The notes beneath the pieces were generated by a model. It saw only the letters and a list, made by a program, of their open reading frames with translations. It searched no databases and had not been told where the DNA came from. Source: Rubrivivax gelatinosus IL144 (GTDB lineage Bacteria; Pseudomonadota; Gammaproteobacteria; Burkholderiales; Burkholderiaceae_C). Taken from it: DNA of 64,000 nt. Location of the stretch: the NCBI RefSeq assembly GCF_000284255.1, contig NC_017075.1, forward strand, positions 3,720,001 through 3,784,000. The letters are read 5' to 3'. Below, piece after piece: positions 1 to 8,654 of the stretch (the stretch's first letter is position 1; the number at the start of each line of letters is the position of its first letter). A program made the translations under genes and the position numbers.

Positions 1-26
1 CCGCGGCCGCCCCGGCGCGGGGGCGA

Positions 27-1280
27 TCAGCGGTAGCGCGCGATGTTCAGCGGCCGCACGTCGATCTCGGGCTGTCGGCCCGAGACGATGTCGGCGATGA
101 CGCGCCCGGTGCCGGCGGCCATCGTCCAGCCCAGCGTGCCGTGGCCGGTGGCCAGCAGCAGGTCGCGCACCGGCGTCTCGCCGACGATCGGCGTGCCGTC
201 GGGCGTCATCGGGCGCAGACCGCACCAGAACTCGGCGCGCGAGACGTCGCCGCCGCGCGGGAACAGGTCGGTGACGACGTGCTCCAGCGTGCGCCGGCGG
301 CCGCCGCGCAGCGTCAGGTCGAAGCCGCCGAGCTCGGCCGTGCCGCCGACGCGGATGCGGTCGCCCAGGCGCGTGACCGCCACCTTGTGCGTCTCGTCCA
401 TGATCGTCGACTCCGGCGCGCCGGCGGTGTCGGTGATCGGCACCGTGATCGAGTAGCCCTTGACCGGGTAGATCGGCAGGCTGAGGCCCAGCGGCTTCAT
501 CCACTGCGGCGAGAAGCTGCCGAGCGCGACGACGACGCGGTCGGCGGTCAGCGTGCCGGCCGTCGTGCGCACCGCCGAGACGCGGCCGCCGCTGACTTCG
601 ACACCCTGCACCGTCGTGTCGAAGCGGAAGCGCACGCCCAGCGCACGCGCCATCTCGGCCAGGCGGTTGGTGAACTTGAAGCAGTCGCCGGTCTCGTCGT
701 TGGGCAGGCGCAGCGCACCGACGAACTTGTCCTTCGTCAGCGCCAGCGCCGGCTCGACCTTGACGAAACCCTCGCGGTCCAGCACCTCGAAGGGCACGCC
801 GTACTGGCGCAGCACCTCGACGTCGCCGCCGATGCCGTCGAGCTGCTTCTGGGTGCGAAACAGCTGCAGCGTGCCCTGGGCGCGGTCGTCGTACTCGATG
901 CCGGTCTCGGCGCGCAGCGCCTTCAGGCAGTCGCGGCTGTACTCGGCGATCGGCACCATGCGGCTCTTGTTGAGCGCATAGGCGCGGGCGTTGCAGTTGG
1001 CCAGCATCGCCATGCCCCAGCGCCACATCTTCGGGTCGAGCAGCGCGCTGACGACCAGCGGCGAGTGCTGCATCAGCATCCACTTGATGGCCTTCACCGG
1101 CACGCCCGGGCCGGCCCAGGGCGAGGAGTAGCCCGGCGAGATCTCGCCGGCGTTGCCGAAGCTCGTTTCCAGCGCCGGGCCGCTCTGGCGGTCGACGACC
1201 TCGACCTCGTGCCCCGACTTCGCGAGGTAGTAAGCCACCGAGGTGCCGATGACACCGCTGCCGAGGACCAGGACCTTCAT
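27..1280 (-). CDS. dadA: D-amino acid dehydrogenase, small (catalytic) subunit
   Basis: FAD-dependent membrane-associated oxidoreductase that deaminates D-amino acids, mainly D-alanine, to the 2-oxo acid and passes electrons to the respiratory chain. The N-terminus carries the dinucleotide-binding GSGVIG loop (residues 7-12) followed by the ED-type strand end. The C-terminus has the [14 protein letters not shown] stretch typical of DadA, which closes the FAD site. At 417 residues it is close to the usual family length of about 430. No alanine racemase gene lies beside it, unlike the dadAX operon of enterobacteria and pseudomonads. It is divergent from an MFS carrier across 229 bp, so the two may share control. 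The assignment to DadA rather than another DAO-family oxidoreductase is confident. Confidence 0.93.
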   Translation of the reverse strand: MKVLVLGSGVIGTSVAYYLAKSGHEVEVVDRQSGPALETSFGNAGEISPGYSSPWAGPGVPVKAIKWMLMQHSPLVVSALLDPKMWRWGMAMLANCNARAYALNKSRMVPIAEYSRDCLKALRAETGIEYDDRAQGTLQLFRTQKQLDGIGGDVEVLRQYGVPFEVLDREGFVKVEPALALTKDKFVGALRLPNDETGDCFKFTNRLAEMARALGVRFRFDTTVQGVEVSGGRVSAVRTTAGTLTADRVVVALGSFSPQWMKPLGLSLPIYPVKGYSITVPITDTAGAPESTIMDETHKVAVTRLGDRIRVGGTAELGGFDLTLRGGRRRTLEHVVTDLFPRGGDVSRAEFWCGLRPMTPDGTPIVGETPVRDLLLATGHGTLGWTMAAGTGRVIADIVSGRQPEIDVRPLNIARYR

Positions 1281-1509
1281 TCGTCGCTGCCGTTGCCGTT
1301 GAAGTGGCGCACTGTACCCAGCGCCAAGGCGTCGGTTTCACCATAGTTTTCCCGACATCGCCAAACAACTCGCCATTCAAAGCACGATGCACCGAATCGC
1401 CTACAACTGAACCGCCGAAGTGCACGAAGGAACCACGGCGGAGCACGCTCCCCGCCGCGCCGACCGCGACGCCGACATGCCCGGGGCGCTTTGGATACAT
1501 TGCGCCCCC

Positions 1510-2733
1510 ATGACCACCGCCACGACCGCCCCGCGCCTGTCGATGACGCAGGTGCTGCTCTGCGGCGCCGCCATCGTCACCCTCAGCATGGGCATCCGCC
1601 ACGGCTTCGGCCTGTGGCTGCAGCCGATCACGATGGACCGCGGCTGGACCCGCGAGACCTTCGCCTTCGCGCTGGCGGTGCAGAACCTGGCCTGGGGCCT
1701 GGCCGGGCCGGTGGCCGGCATGCTGGCCGACCGCTGGGGCGCCTTCCGCGTGCTGATCGTCGGCGCGGTGCTCTACGCGCTGGGCCTCGTGTCGATGGCG
1801 CTGGCGACCTCGGGGCTGGCTTTCACCGGCGGCGCCGGGCTGCTGATCGGCATCGCGCAGTCGGGCACGACCTACGCGGTGATCTACGGCGTCATCGCGC
1901 GCAACGTCGCGCCCGAGAAGCGCTCCTGGGCGATGGGTGTGGCCGCCGCCGCGGGCTCGTTCGGTCAGTTCCTGATGGTGCCGGTGGAGAACTGGCTGAT
2001 CGGCGGCGTCGGCTGGCAGAACGCGCTGTTCCTGCTCGGCTGCGCGGCGCTGGCCATCGTGCCGCTGGCCTTCGGCCTGAAGGAGCCGGCCGGCGCCGGC
2101 GTGCACACCGGCCCGGCGCAGAGCGTCGGCGCGGCGCTGCGCGAGGCGCTGGGCTACCGCAGCTTCCTGCTGCTGACCGCCGGCTACTTCGTCTGCGGCT
2201 TCCAGGTCGTGTTCATCGGCGTGCACATGCCGGCCTACCTGAAGGACCAGGGCCTGGGCCCCGAGGTCGCGACCACCGCGCTGGCGCTGATCGGCCTGTT
2301 CAACGTCTTCGGCACCTACGCCGCCGGCGTGCTGGGCCAGAAGCTCGCCAAGCGCCACATCCTGGCGGTGATCTACCTGCTGCGCGCCATCGTCATCACG
2401 GTCTTCGTGCTGTCGCCGATCACGACCTGGGGCGTGTACCTGTTCGCCGCGACGATGGGCGTGCTGTGGCTGTCGACGGTGCCGCCGACCAACGCCATCG
2501 TGGCCCAGATCTTCGGCGTGCGTTACATGTCGATGCTCGGTGGCATCGTCTTCCTCAGCCACCAGGTCGGCTCCTTCCTCGGCGTCTGGCTGGGCGGCCG
2601 GCTCTACGACGCGACCGGCAGCTACCAGATCGTCTGGTGGATCGCGGTGGCGCTGGGCGTGTTCGCGGCGATCGTCAACCTGCCGGTGCGCGAGACGGCG
2701 ATCCCGCGCGAGGCGCGCCCGGTGGCGGCATGA
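1510..2733 (+). CDS. MFS transporter
   Basis: Major facilitator superfamily carrier of 407 residues with about twelve hydrophobic segments. The GMLADRWGAFR loop after the second helix is the family's motif A. Members with this pattern are often annotated as monocarboxylate/oxalate-formate type (OFA) carriers, but the substrate cannot be read from sequence. The start is the ATG at 1510, immediately before the first hydrophobic stretch. An in-frame upstream ATG at 1420 would add a basic, non-homologous-looking leader. The stop codon overlaps the next start by ATGA, so translation is probably coupled to the small membrane peptide and the methyltransferase that follow. Confidence 0.85.
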   Translation: MTTATTAPRLSMTQVLLCGAAIVTLSMGIRHGFGLWLQPITMDRGWTRETFAFALAVQNLAWGLAGPVAGMLADRWGAFRVLIVGAVLYALGLVSMALATSGLAFTGGAGLLIGIAQSGTTYAVIYGVIARNVAPEKRSWAMGVAAAAGSFGQFLMVPVENWLIGGVGWQNALFLLGCAALAIVPLAFGLKEPAGAGVHTGPAQSVGAALREALGYRSFLLLTAGYFVCGFQVVFIGVHMPAYLKDQGLGPEVATTALALIGLFNVFGTYAAGVLGQKLAKRHILAVIYLLRAIVITVFVLSPITTWGVYLFAATMGVLWLSTVPPTNAIVAQIFGVRYMSMLGGIVFLSHQVGSFLGVWLGGRLYDATGSYQIVWWIAVALGVFAAIVNLPVRETAIPREARPVAA

Positions 2734-2852
2734 AGCTCGGCCGCGTGCTCGCCTGGCTGGTGGCGATCGTCGTGCTCGCCGCGGTCTTCCTCGCCTACCG
2801 CCAGCCCGACACGGTGGTCGACTTCGCGACCCGGCTCTGGTCCTGCTTCTGA
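2730..2852 (+). CDS. 40-residue single-pass membrane peptide
   Basis: Short gene locked between two larger ones: its ATG overlaps the MFS stop (ATGA) and its own stop overlaps the methyltransferase start (TGATG). The product is one hydrophobic helix (about residues 8-23, LAWLVAIVVLAAVFLAY) preceded by a positively charged MKLGR and followed by a short polar tail ending in Cys-Phe. This predicts an inner-membrane peptide with the N-terminus inside. The double overlap argues that it is translated. I do not recognise a family. It might be an accessory subunit of the MFS carrier, but that is only inferred from position. Confidence 0.6.
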   Translation: MKLGRVLAWLVAIVVLAAVFLAYRQPDTVVDFATRLWSCF

Positions 2853-3400
2853 TGCCCGCGAGCGCGCCGCCGTCGGACTGGCTGCAACGCTGGGCGCAGT
2901 TGCTGCCCGCCGGGGCCCGCGTGCTGGACCTCGCCTGCGGCAGCGGCCGCCACATTCGCTGGCTGGCAGCTCGCGGTTGCGTGGTCACCGGCGTCGACCG
3001 CGACGTGCAGGCGCTGGCGCCGCTGTCGGCCATCGCCGAGACCGTCGTCGCCGACCTCGAGGCCGGCCCCTGGCCGCTGCCCGGGCGGCGCTTCGACGCC
3101 GTGCTGGTGACGAACTACCTCTGGCGGCCGCTGTGGCCGGCGCTGCGCGCGGCGCTCGCCGACGGCGGCGTGCTGATCTACGAAACCTTCGCCCAGGGCC
3201 AGGAAGCCTACGGCCGGCCGTCGCGGCCGGAGTTCCTGCTGGCGCCCGGCGAACTGCTGTCTGCCACCGCAGGCCTGCACGTGCTGGCCTATGAAGACGG
3301 CCTGCTCGACGGGCCGCTGCGGCGCGTGCAACGAATCGTCGCCATCGCGCCGCCCAGCGGCGCGCTCGCCCTCGCCGGAGCGTGCCCGTCTGGCAGCTAA
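2852..3400 (+). CDS. Class I SAM-dependent methyltransferase
   Basis: A 182-residue protein with the SAM-binding motif [12 protein letters not shown] near residue 25 and an acidic motif II end, VVTGVDRD, about 25 residues later. A later VTNYLWRPL segment resembles motif IV of small-molecule methyltransferases, and the protein is short for the fold. Related proteins are called tellurite-resistance (TehB)-like or methyltransferase type 11. The substrate is unknown. It is the third cistron of an overlapped unit with the MFS carrier. The stop codon falls inside a TAAAAT -10-like sequence that may serve the downstream dapA. Confidence 0.8.
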   Translation: MPASAPPSDWLQRWAQLLPAGARVLDLACGSGRHIRWLAARGCVVTGVDRDVQALAPLSAIAETVVADLEAGPWPLPGRRFDAVLVTNYLWRPLWPALRAALADGGVLIYETFAQGQEAYGRPSRPEFLLAPGELLSATAGLHVLAYEDGLLDGPLRRVQRIVAIAPPSGALALAGACPSGS

Positions 3401-3410
3401 AATCCGGCAT
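3375..3410 (+). promoter_or_regulatory. Possible dapA promoter (-10-like TAAAAT)
   Basis: TAAAAT at 3398-3403 matches five of six positions of the sigma-70 -10 consensus and lies about 32 bp before the dapA start. No convincing -35 is visible upstream, which is common in GC-rich betaproteobacteria. Judged by eye only. Confidence 0.3.
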
Positions 3411-3434
3411 TTACCGCGGCTACGGCTTAAGCGC

Positions 3435-4316
3435 ATGAAGGCAATTGTTGGCAGCATCGTCGCGCTCGTCACGCCGATGCACCCGGACGGCAGCGTCGAC
3501 TACGACGCCCTGGGCCGGCTCATCGACTGGCACATCGCCGAAGGCACCGACTGCATCGGCGTCGTCGGCACCACCGGCGAATCGGCGACGCTCACGGTGC
3601 CCGAGCACTGCGAGGTGATCCGCTTCTCGGTCGAACGCGCCCAGGGCCGCGTGCCCATCATGGCCGGCGCCGGCGGCAACTCGACCGCCGAGGCGATCGA
3701 GCTGACGCGCTTCGCCAAGGAGGTCGGCGCCGACTGCACGCTGCAGGTCGTGCCCTACTACAACAAACCGTCGCAGGAAGGCATCTACCGCCACTTCCGC
3801 GCGATCGCCGAAGCGGTCGACCTGCCGGTGATGCTCTACAACGTGCCCGGCCGCACGGTCGCGGACATGCTGCCCGAGACCACGCTGCGCGTGGCCCAGG
3901 TGCCCGGCATCTTCGGCATCAAGGAAGCCACCGGCAACATCGAGCGCGCGGCCTGGCTGATCAAGCACGCGCCCGAAGGCTTCTCCATCTATTCCGGCGA
4001 CGACGGCACCGCCGTCGCGCTGATGCTGCTGGGCGGCAAGGGCAACGTCAGCGTCACCGCCAACGTCGCGCCCCGGCTGATGCACGAGATGTGCATTGCG
4101 GCCGTCGAAGGCGACGCGCGCCGCGCGACGGCGATCCACCTGCAGCTGCTGGAACTGCACCGCGCGCTGTTCTGCGAATCCAACCCGGCGCCCACCAAGT
4201 GGGCGCTGCACCGGCTCGGCCGCTGCGGCAACGTGCTGCGGCTGCCGCTGCTGCCCGTCACCGAGGCCGGCCAGGCCACGGTCGACGCCGCGCTCGCCGC
4301 CAGCGGCGTGCTCTGA
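3435..4316 (+). CDS. dapA: 4-hydroxy-tetrahydrodipicolinate synthase
   Basis: Catalyses the condensation of pyruvate with L-aspartate semialdehyde, the first committed step of lysine and meso-diaminopimelate synthesis. The 293-residue length is the family norm. The sequence shows the GTTGESATL substrate loop (about residues 43-51), the catalytic Tyr in [12 protein letters not shown] and [10 protein letters not shown], and the Schiff-base Lys in FGIKEATGN. The start is the ATG at 3435, giving the standard [14 protein letters not shown] amino end. The longer in-frame extension into the methyltransferase is rejected. It is followed after 56 bp by bamC, the classic dapA-nlpB(dapX) arrangement, so co-transcription is likely. 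Confidence 0.97.
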   Translation: MKAIVGSIVALVTPMHPDGSVDYDALGRLIDWHIAEGTDCIGVVGTTGESATLTVPEHCEVIRFSVERAQGRVPIMAGAGGNSTAEAIELTRFAKEVGADCTLQVVPYYNKPSQEGIYRHFRAIAEAVDLPVMLYNVPGRTVADMLPETTLRVAQVPGIFGIKEATGNIERAAWLIKHAPEGFSIYSGDDGTAVALMLLGGKGNVSVTANVAPRLMHEMCIAAVEGDARRATAIHLQLLELHRALFCESNPAPTKWALHRLGRCGNVLRLPLLPVTEAGQATVDAALAASGVL

Positions 4317-4372
4317 TCCGTCCATCACCCCGATACGCGCGGCCCCGTCGGGCCGCGCCGGAGACTGCCACC

Positions 4373-5500
4373 GTGAATCGTTTTCCCGTCGTTCCCGCAG
4401 CCCGGACCACCGCGCTCGCCCTTGCCGTCGCGCTGGCCGGCTGCTCGTCGATCGGCGACATGCTCTCGGGCGACAAGGTGGACTACCGCAGCACCAAGGT
4501 GCGCGAGCAGCCGCTGGACGTGCCGCCCGACCTGACCCAGCTCTCCAAGGACAGCCGCTACCAGAGCCAGGGCGGCGTCGTCAGCGCCGCCAACTCGACC
4601 GGCGTGCCCTCGGCCATCGGCGCGCCCGTGGCGGGCGGGCCGGCCGTGGCGCCGACCGCTCGCGGCGACACGCACATCGAGCGCCTGGGCAACGAACGCT
4701 GGCTGGTCGTGCCGATCGCGCCGGAACAGCTGTGGCCGCAGCTCAAGGCCTTCTGGCAGGAGCGCGGCTTCGTCGTCGCCAGCGAAGACCCGCAGACCGG
4801 GATCATGGAGACCGACTGGGCCGAGAACCAGGCCAAGCTGCCGCACGACTTCATCCGCAGCACGATCGGCAAGGTGTTCGGCAACCTGTACGACACCGGC
4901 GAACGCGACCGCTTCCGCATCCGTGTCGAGCGCACCGCCACCGGCAGCGAGGTCTACATCGCACACCGCGGGCTGGAAGAGGTCTACGTCGGCGAGCGCA
5001 AGGAATCGACCGAATGGCGCCCGCGCGCCAGCGACCCCGATCTCGAAGCCGAGATGCTGGCCCGCCTGATGGTCAAGCTGGGCACGCCGGAGACGCAGGC
5101 GCGTGCCGCCATCGCCAACCCGGTGGTGCCGCAATCGCGCGCCCACCTCGTCGACGGCACGCCGGCGACGCTGGAGATCGCCGAAGGCTTCGACCGCGCG
5201 TGGCGCCGTGTCGGCCTGGTGCTCGACCGCACCGGCTTCACCGTCGAGGACCGCGACCGCAGCGCCGGCCTGTACTTCGTGCGCTACATCGACCCGAAGG
5301 ACATCGGCAAGGAAGAACCGGGCTTCTTCTCCAAGCTCTTCGGCAGCAAGGACGCGCCCAAGGGCCCGCAGCGCTACCGCGTGCTGGTCAAGGGCAGCGG
5401 CGACAAGACGACGGTCACCGTGCAGCCGGCCAGCGGCACCGGCTCGGCCGGCGAAGCCGGCGACCGCATCGCCAGCATCCTGGCCACCGAACTGCACTGA
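4373..5500 (+). CDS. bamC: Outer membrane assembly lipoprotein BamC (NlpB/DapX)
   Basis: Accessory lipoprotein of the BAM complex that inserts beta-barrel proteins into the outer membrane. The start is a GTG at 4373, preceded by GGAG about 10 bp upstream. It is followed by a basic signal peptide with hydrophobic core and lipobox LAGC at about residues 20-23. After the lipidated Cys comes the extended Asp/Ser-rich segment that contacts BamD (DKVDYRSTKV, LDVPPDLTQL). Two helix-grip domains follow, around residues 110-240 and 260-370. At 375 residues it is slightly longer than the E. coli protein. Its position after dapA supports the call. An intrinsic terminator follows the stop. Confidence 0.92.
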   Translation: MNRFPVVPAARTTALALAVALAGCSSIGDMLSGDKVDYRSTKVREQPLDVPPDLTQLSKDSRYQSQGGVVSAANSTGVPSAIGAPVAGGPAVAPTARGDTHIERLGNERWLVVPIAPEQLWPQLKAFWQERGFVVASEDPQTGIMETDWAENQAKLPHDFIRSTIGKVFGNLYDTGERDRFRIRVERTATGSEVYIAHRGLEEVYVGERKESTEWRPRASDPDLEAEMLARLMVKLGTPETQARAAIANPVVPQSRAHLVDGTPATLEIAEGFDRAWRRVGLVLDRTGFTVEDRDRSAGLYFVRYIDPKDIGKEEPGFFSKLFGSKDAPKGPQRYRVLVKGSGDKTTVTVQPASGTGSAGEAGDRIASILATELH

Positions 5501-5520
5501 GCCGCTCCCGGCACGAAAGA

Positions 5521-5545
5521 AAGGCCGCCCTCGGGCGGCCTTTTT
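5521..5545 (+). terminator. Intrinsic terminator after bamC
   Basis: Eight-bp GC stem (AGGCCGCC/GGCGGCCT) with loop CTCG, running into TTTTTG. It ends the dapA-bamC transcript. Confidence 0.85.
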
Positions 5546-5574
5546 GTTGCCCGCGCGTCGGCCGCGCGGGCATG

Positions 5575-5597
5575 AAAAAGCCGCCCGAAGGCGGCTT
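5575..5597 (-). terminator. Intrinsic terminator for the small lipoprotein gene
   Basis: On the minus strand, stem AAGCCGCC/GGCGGCTT with loop TTCG is followed by TTTTTC. It sits 30 bp beyond the stop of the leftward lipoprotein gene and faces the bamC terminator. Confidence 0.85.
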
Positions 5598-5626
5598 GTG
5601 AGCGTTCGAGTCGCTCGGTCTCGCGA

Positions 5627-5818
5627 TTATTGCGAGGCGGCTTCCGAAGCCGGGGCAGCGGCTTCCGACGCGGCTTCGGCCGGGGCCGAGGCAGCTTCCG
5701 AAGCAGCCGGAGCCGGTTCAGCGGCCGGCGGCGGCGGCGGGGGGGTTTCTTCCTTCTTGCCGCAGGCGGCCAGCGCCATCGCGGCGACCAGCGAAGCCAG
5801 AACGATCGACTTGTTCAT
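5627..5818 (-). CDS. Small alanine/proline-rich lipoprotein
   Basis: A 63-residue precursor with a Lys-containing amino end, a hydrophobic core and lipobox LAAC at about residues 16-19. The predicted mature chain is lipidated and starts CGKKEE. Lys after the Cys is compatible with outer-membrane sorting by the usual Lol rule, as no Asp is at +2. The rest is a run of six prolines and then imperfect repeats of the type ASEAASAPAEA, so it is probably unstructured. It is a single-gene unit with its own terminator. Similar Ala-rich mini-lipoproteins are common in Burkholderiales, but I know of no assigned function. Confidence 0.75.
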   Translation of the reverse strand: MNKSIVLASLVAAMALAACGKKEETPPPPPPAAEPAPAASEAASAPAEAASEAAAPASEAASQ

Positions 5819-5974
5819 GCGTGTGTCCTCAGGGAATTGTGGGTCGACGGAACCTCAAGGGATGGGGGGTGACCCGACCCGGATCTCGAAACCCACCACC
5901 CCCGAAGACAAGGACGGCTTTCCTGCCTCTCCCATGCCTAGCCCAAAAGTATAGCGCCGAATAGGTGCATTCCC

Positions 5975-6463
5975 CTACAGGCCCAGAGGACGCAGGAAAA
6001 AAGCGGGTTGCGCACGCTCAAGACGACCGTCGAGCGCGTCGCGCCAGCGCTGCGCTTCGACGGCGTCGCGGCCGGCACGGCCACGCCAATGTTCGGCGTC
6101 GCGCAGGTGCACGAAGACGTCGCCGTCGTCGACCAGGACACGCGGCAGCTCGGCCTCGTCGCCCTCGGCCGGCGCCCAGCCCTCGACCGCGTGCGCCCAG
6201 GGCGTGCGCCAGGCGACGAAACGCGGATGGCGGCGCGGCAGCACGCTCCAGTCGGCGGCCAGCAGCAGCAGGCGGCGCTGCGGCAGCTTGAGCCAGGGCA
6301 GCAGGCGCTCGTGCAGCGAGGCGTCGTCCAGCGGCCATTCGGCGAAGTCGGGGTCCGCGCAGACGATGCGGCGCGCGCCGCGCGCGATCGCCGCGTCGAA
6401 GGCGCCCAGGACGGCGCCCTGGAACGCGGCGCGCGAGTCGAGCAAGGCCGAGCCGGCGTTCAT
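5975..6463 (-). CDS. Conserved hypothetical protein, partner of the cupin oxygenase
   Basis: A 162-residue soluble protein without signal peptide. Its ATG overlaps the stop of the upstream cupin gene (ATGA), so the two are translationally coupled. Visible features are an N-terminal helical half, a central block rich in Trp and Arg (WSVLPRRHPRFVAWRTPW), and an acidic strand followed by an HxxDAEHW segment. The pattern of strand-DPDF...strand-DGDVFVHL loosely recalls half of a phospholipase D fold, but no HKD motif is present. I do not recognise a named family. The function is inferred only as associated with the neighbouring oxygenase. Confidence 0.7.
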   Translation of the reverse strand: MNAGSALLDSRAAFQGAVLGAFDAAIARGARRIVCADPDFAEWPLDDASLHERLLPWLKLPQRRLLLLAADWSVLPRRHPRFVAWRTPWAHAVEGWAPAEGDEAELPRVLVDDGDVFVHLRDAEHWRGRAGRDAVEAQRWRDALDGRLERAQPAFFLRPLGL

Positions 6464-7590
6464 TGCCCGCCGCGGCGCACCCAGCCGCTCTCGATCCAGC
6501 CGGCGACCGTCTCGCGTGCGCCTTCGCTCAAGCCGGAGCAGTCGCGCGCCGACAGCGCGCGCGTGTCGGCCAGGCGGCGCATCAGGCGCGCATCGCGGCC
6601 GCCGGCGACGAAGGACTCGCCGTTGAGGAAGACGTGGCGCTCGTCGTAGAGCATGCGGCTCTTGGGATCGAGCGCGACGCCGGCGGCCAGGGCCTCGTCG
6701 CCCTCGGCGTGCTCGCCCTCGAACCAGACGCGCGGCTTGGGCTCGCTGAGGATCTCGCCGAGCGCGCGGTCGAGCGCGCCGCGGCGCGACAGCAGGCGCT
6801 CGACGGCGCGGCCGGCGAACTCGCGCAGGCCCGGCGGGATCTCGCCCGGCGCGGCGGTGGCCGGCTGGCGCGGGTCGCGATACAGCGCGCCGTCGCCCAG
6901 TTCGTCGTCTTCGGCCAGGCGCTGCAGCAGCTCGCGCGCGAGGCCGGTCTGCAGCGGCACGCGGAACCCCGCCGACGCCGTCATGCACTCGCCTTCGGCG
7001 ATGCCGTCGTGGCCCCAGCGCGGCGGCAGGTAGAGCATGTCGCCGGGCTCGAGCACCCATTCCTCGGCCGGCTCGAAGTTCTGCAGCAGCCGCACCGGCA
7101 TGTCGGGCACCAGCGTCTCGTCAGCCACCGGGCCGATGCGCCAGCGGCGACGGCCGTGCACCTGGATCAGGAACACATCGTAGGAATCGAGGTGCGGGCC
7201 GACGCCGCCGCCGTCGCTGGCCCAGGACAGCATCAGGTCGTCCAGCCGCGCCTCGGGGATGAAGGCAAAGCGGCGCAGCAGCTCGTGCGCGGCGGGAACG
7301 TGCAGGTCCAGGCCCTGCACCAGCAGCGTCCAGCCGGGGCGCGAGGCCGGCGGCAGCGTGCGGCGCGCGAACGGCCCCTGGCGCAGCGACCAGCGGCTGC
7401 CGTCACGCTGCACCAGGCGCGACTCGACGTCTTCGCTGCCGGCCAGGTCGAACAGCGCGGCGCGCGCCAGCGGCGGCGTCACGCCCGGCAGCGCCTGGCG
7501 CACGAGCAAGGGCTTCTTCTGCCAGTGGCGCCGCATGAAGGCCTGCGGCGAGAGCCCGCCCAGCAGGGCGGTCGGTGCGTTGAGATCCAT
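6460..7590 (-). CDS. JmjC/cupin-4 ribosomal oxygenase-like protein (YcfD/RoxA family)
   Basis: Fe(II)/2-oxoglutarate-dependent oxygenase of the family that hydroxylates an arginine of ribosomal protein L16 in E. coli. The 376-residue length fits. The amino end (SPQAFMRRHWQKKPLLVRQA) is the family signature. The metal-binding motif is HLDSYDVFLIQVHGRRRW (His-x-Asp), with the distal His in PRWGHDGIAEG. A winged-helix-like C-terminal domain follows. The substrate in this organism is inferred from the family. The downstream gene overlaps by 4 bp. It is divergent from the SlyD-like gene with only 38 bp between starts. Confidence 0.88.
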   Translation of the reverse strand: MDLNAPTALLGGLSPQAFMRRHWQKKPLLVRQALPGVTPPLARAALFDLAGSEDVESRLVQRDGSRWSLRQGPFARRTLPPASRPGWTLLVQGLDLHVPAAHELLRRFAFIPEARLDDLMLSWASDGGGVGPHLDSYDVFLIQVHGRRRWRIGPVADETLVPDMPVRLLQNFEPAEEWVLEPGDMLYLPPRWGHDGIAEGECMTASAGFRVPLQTGLARELLQRLAEDDELGDGALYRDPRQPATAAPGEIPPGLREFAGRAVERLLSRRGALDRALGEILSEPKPRVWFEGEHAEGDEALAAGVALDPKSRMLYDERHVFLNGESFVAGGRDARLMRRLADTRALSARDCSGLSEGARETVAGWIESGWVRRGGQ

Positions 7591-7628
7591 GCCCCATTGT
7601 CTCGCGGGCGCTGTGCGATCATCGCCCG

Positions 7629-8150
7629 ATGAACATCGCAGCTCCCTGCGTCGTGAGCCTCACCTGGCTGCTGACCGACGCACAGAACCACGCCATCGAC
7701 GAACTGAAGGAACCGGTCGAGTTCTTCTACGGTGGTGACGACCTGCTCGCCCCGGTCGAGGAAGCGCTGGCCGGCCACGTCGAAGGCGACGAGGTGCGCG
7801 TGCAGCTCGAGCCCGAACAGGCTTTCGGCGACTACAAGAGCGAACTCGTCTGCTTCGAGGACCGCAAGCTCTTCCCCGAGGGCCTGGAGCCCGGCATGGC
7901 CTTCGAAGGCCTGCCGCCGGGCGCGGCGACGCCGGACATGCCGGCCGACACGATCTACGTCGTCACCGAGATCTACCCGTCGCACGTCGTGCTCGACGGC
8001 AACCATCCGCTGGCCGGCATGGCGCTGCGGCTGACGATCCGCGTGCGCACGGTGCGCGAAGCGAGCGAAGAGGAGATCGAGGCCAGCAGCGTCGGCAACA
8101 ACGCCTTCACGGTGCTGGACGCGGCGGCACCGGAGCAGCCGCTGCACTGA
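7629..8150 (+). CDS. FKBP-type peptidyl-prolyl isomerase, SlyD-like
   Basis: Cytoplasmic prolyl isomerase/chaperone of 173 residues. It shows the SlyD order: an FKBP half-domain (FFYGGDDLLAPVEEALAG), an inserted chaperone flap (about residues 70-125), then the second FKBP strand set with the NHPLAGMALRLTIRVR motif. It lacks the His/Cys-rich nickel-binding tail of E. coli SlyD, ending instead in an acidic and Pro-containing tail, so a nickel role is unlikely. A second, SlpA-type FKBP lies at 58730-59173. A stem-loop follows the stop and separates it from the convergent dut. Confidence 0.85.
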   Translation: MNIAAPCVVSLTWLLTDAQNHAIDELKEPVEFFYGGDDLLAPVEEALAGHVEGDEVRVQLEPEQAFGDYKSELVCFEDRKLFPEGLEPGMAFEGLPPGAATPDMPADTIYVVTEIYPSHVVLDGNHPLAGMALRLTIRVRTVREASEEEIEASSVGNNAFTVLDAAAPEQPLH

Positions 8151-8174
8151 CGGGCTGGAGCCCGGCGCTTCGAA

Positions 8175-8204
8175 GACGGCGGCCTGCGGGCCGCCGTCGG
8201 CGTT
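8175..8204. terminator. Stem-loop between convergent genes
   Basis: Ten-bp perfect GC stem GACGGCGGCC/GGCCGCCGTC with loop TGCG lies between the convergent slyD-like and dut stops. The T-tract is weak on both strands, so it is a probable but inefficient bidirectional terminator. Confidence 0.55.
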
Positions 8205-8654
8205 TCAGCGTGTGCCGGTCGAGCCGAAGCCGCCCGCGCCGCGCTCCGACGCGTCGAAGTCCTCGACGACGCGGAAAGTCGCCTGCACCACCGGCACGAC
8301 GACGAGCTGGGCGATGCGCTCGAAGGGCTGCAGCGTGTAGGCCGCGCTGCCGCGGTTCCAGACGCTGACCATCAGCGGGCCCTGGTAGTCGCTGTCGATC
8401 AGGCCGACGAGGTTGCCGAGCACGATGCCGTGTTTGTGGCCCAGGCCCGAGCGCGGCAGGATCACCGCCGCCAGCGACGGGTCGGCGACGTGGATGGCGA
8501 TGCCGGTGGACACCAGCGCGCTGGCGCCGGGCGCCAGCTCCAGCGGCGCGTCCAGGCAGGCGCGCAGGTCCAGGCCGGCGCTGCCGGGCGTCGCGTAGCG
8601 GGGCAGCTGGTCCGCCATGCGCGGGTCCAGCACCTTCAGGTCGATCGTCGTCAT
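8205..8654 (-). CDS. dut: dUTP diphosphatase
   Basis: Hydrolyses dUTP to dUMP and pyrophosphate, keeping uracil out of DNA and feeding dTMP synthesis. The 149 residues match the trimeric dUTPase family. Motif 1 is AGLDLRAC, motif 2 [11 protein letters not shown], motif 3 [11 protein letters not shown] with the catalytic Asp, motif 4 [10 protein letters not shown], and the flexible C-terminal motif 5 is [10 protein letters not shown]. The start ATG overlaps the coaBC stop (TGATG in minus-strand reading), the common coaBC-dut operon. Confidence 0.96.
   Translation of the reverse strand: MTTIDLKVLDPRMADQLPRYATPGSAGLDLRACLDAPLELAPGASALVSTGIAIHVADPSLAAVILPRSGLGHKHGIVLGNLVGLIDSDYQGPLMVSVWNRGSAAYTLQPFERIAQLVVVPVVQATFRVVEDFDASERGAGGFGSTGTR

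Noticed and set aside
141..1346. Long antisense reading frame over dadA.
   Set aside because: Arg/His/Ala-rich shadow frame typical of GC-rich DNA. The opposite strand encodes a recognisable enzyme.
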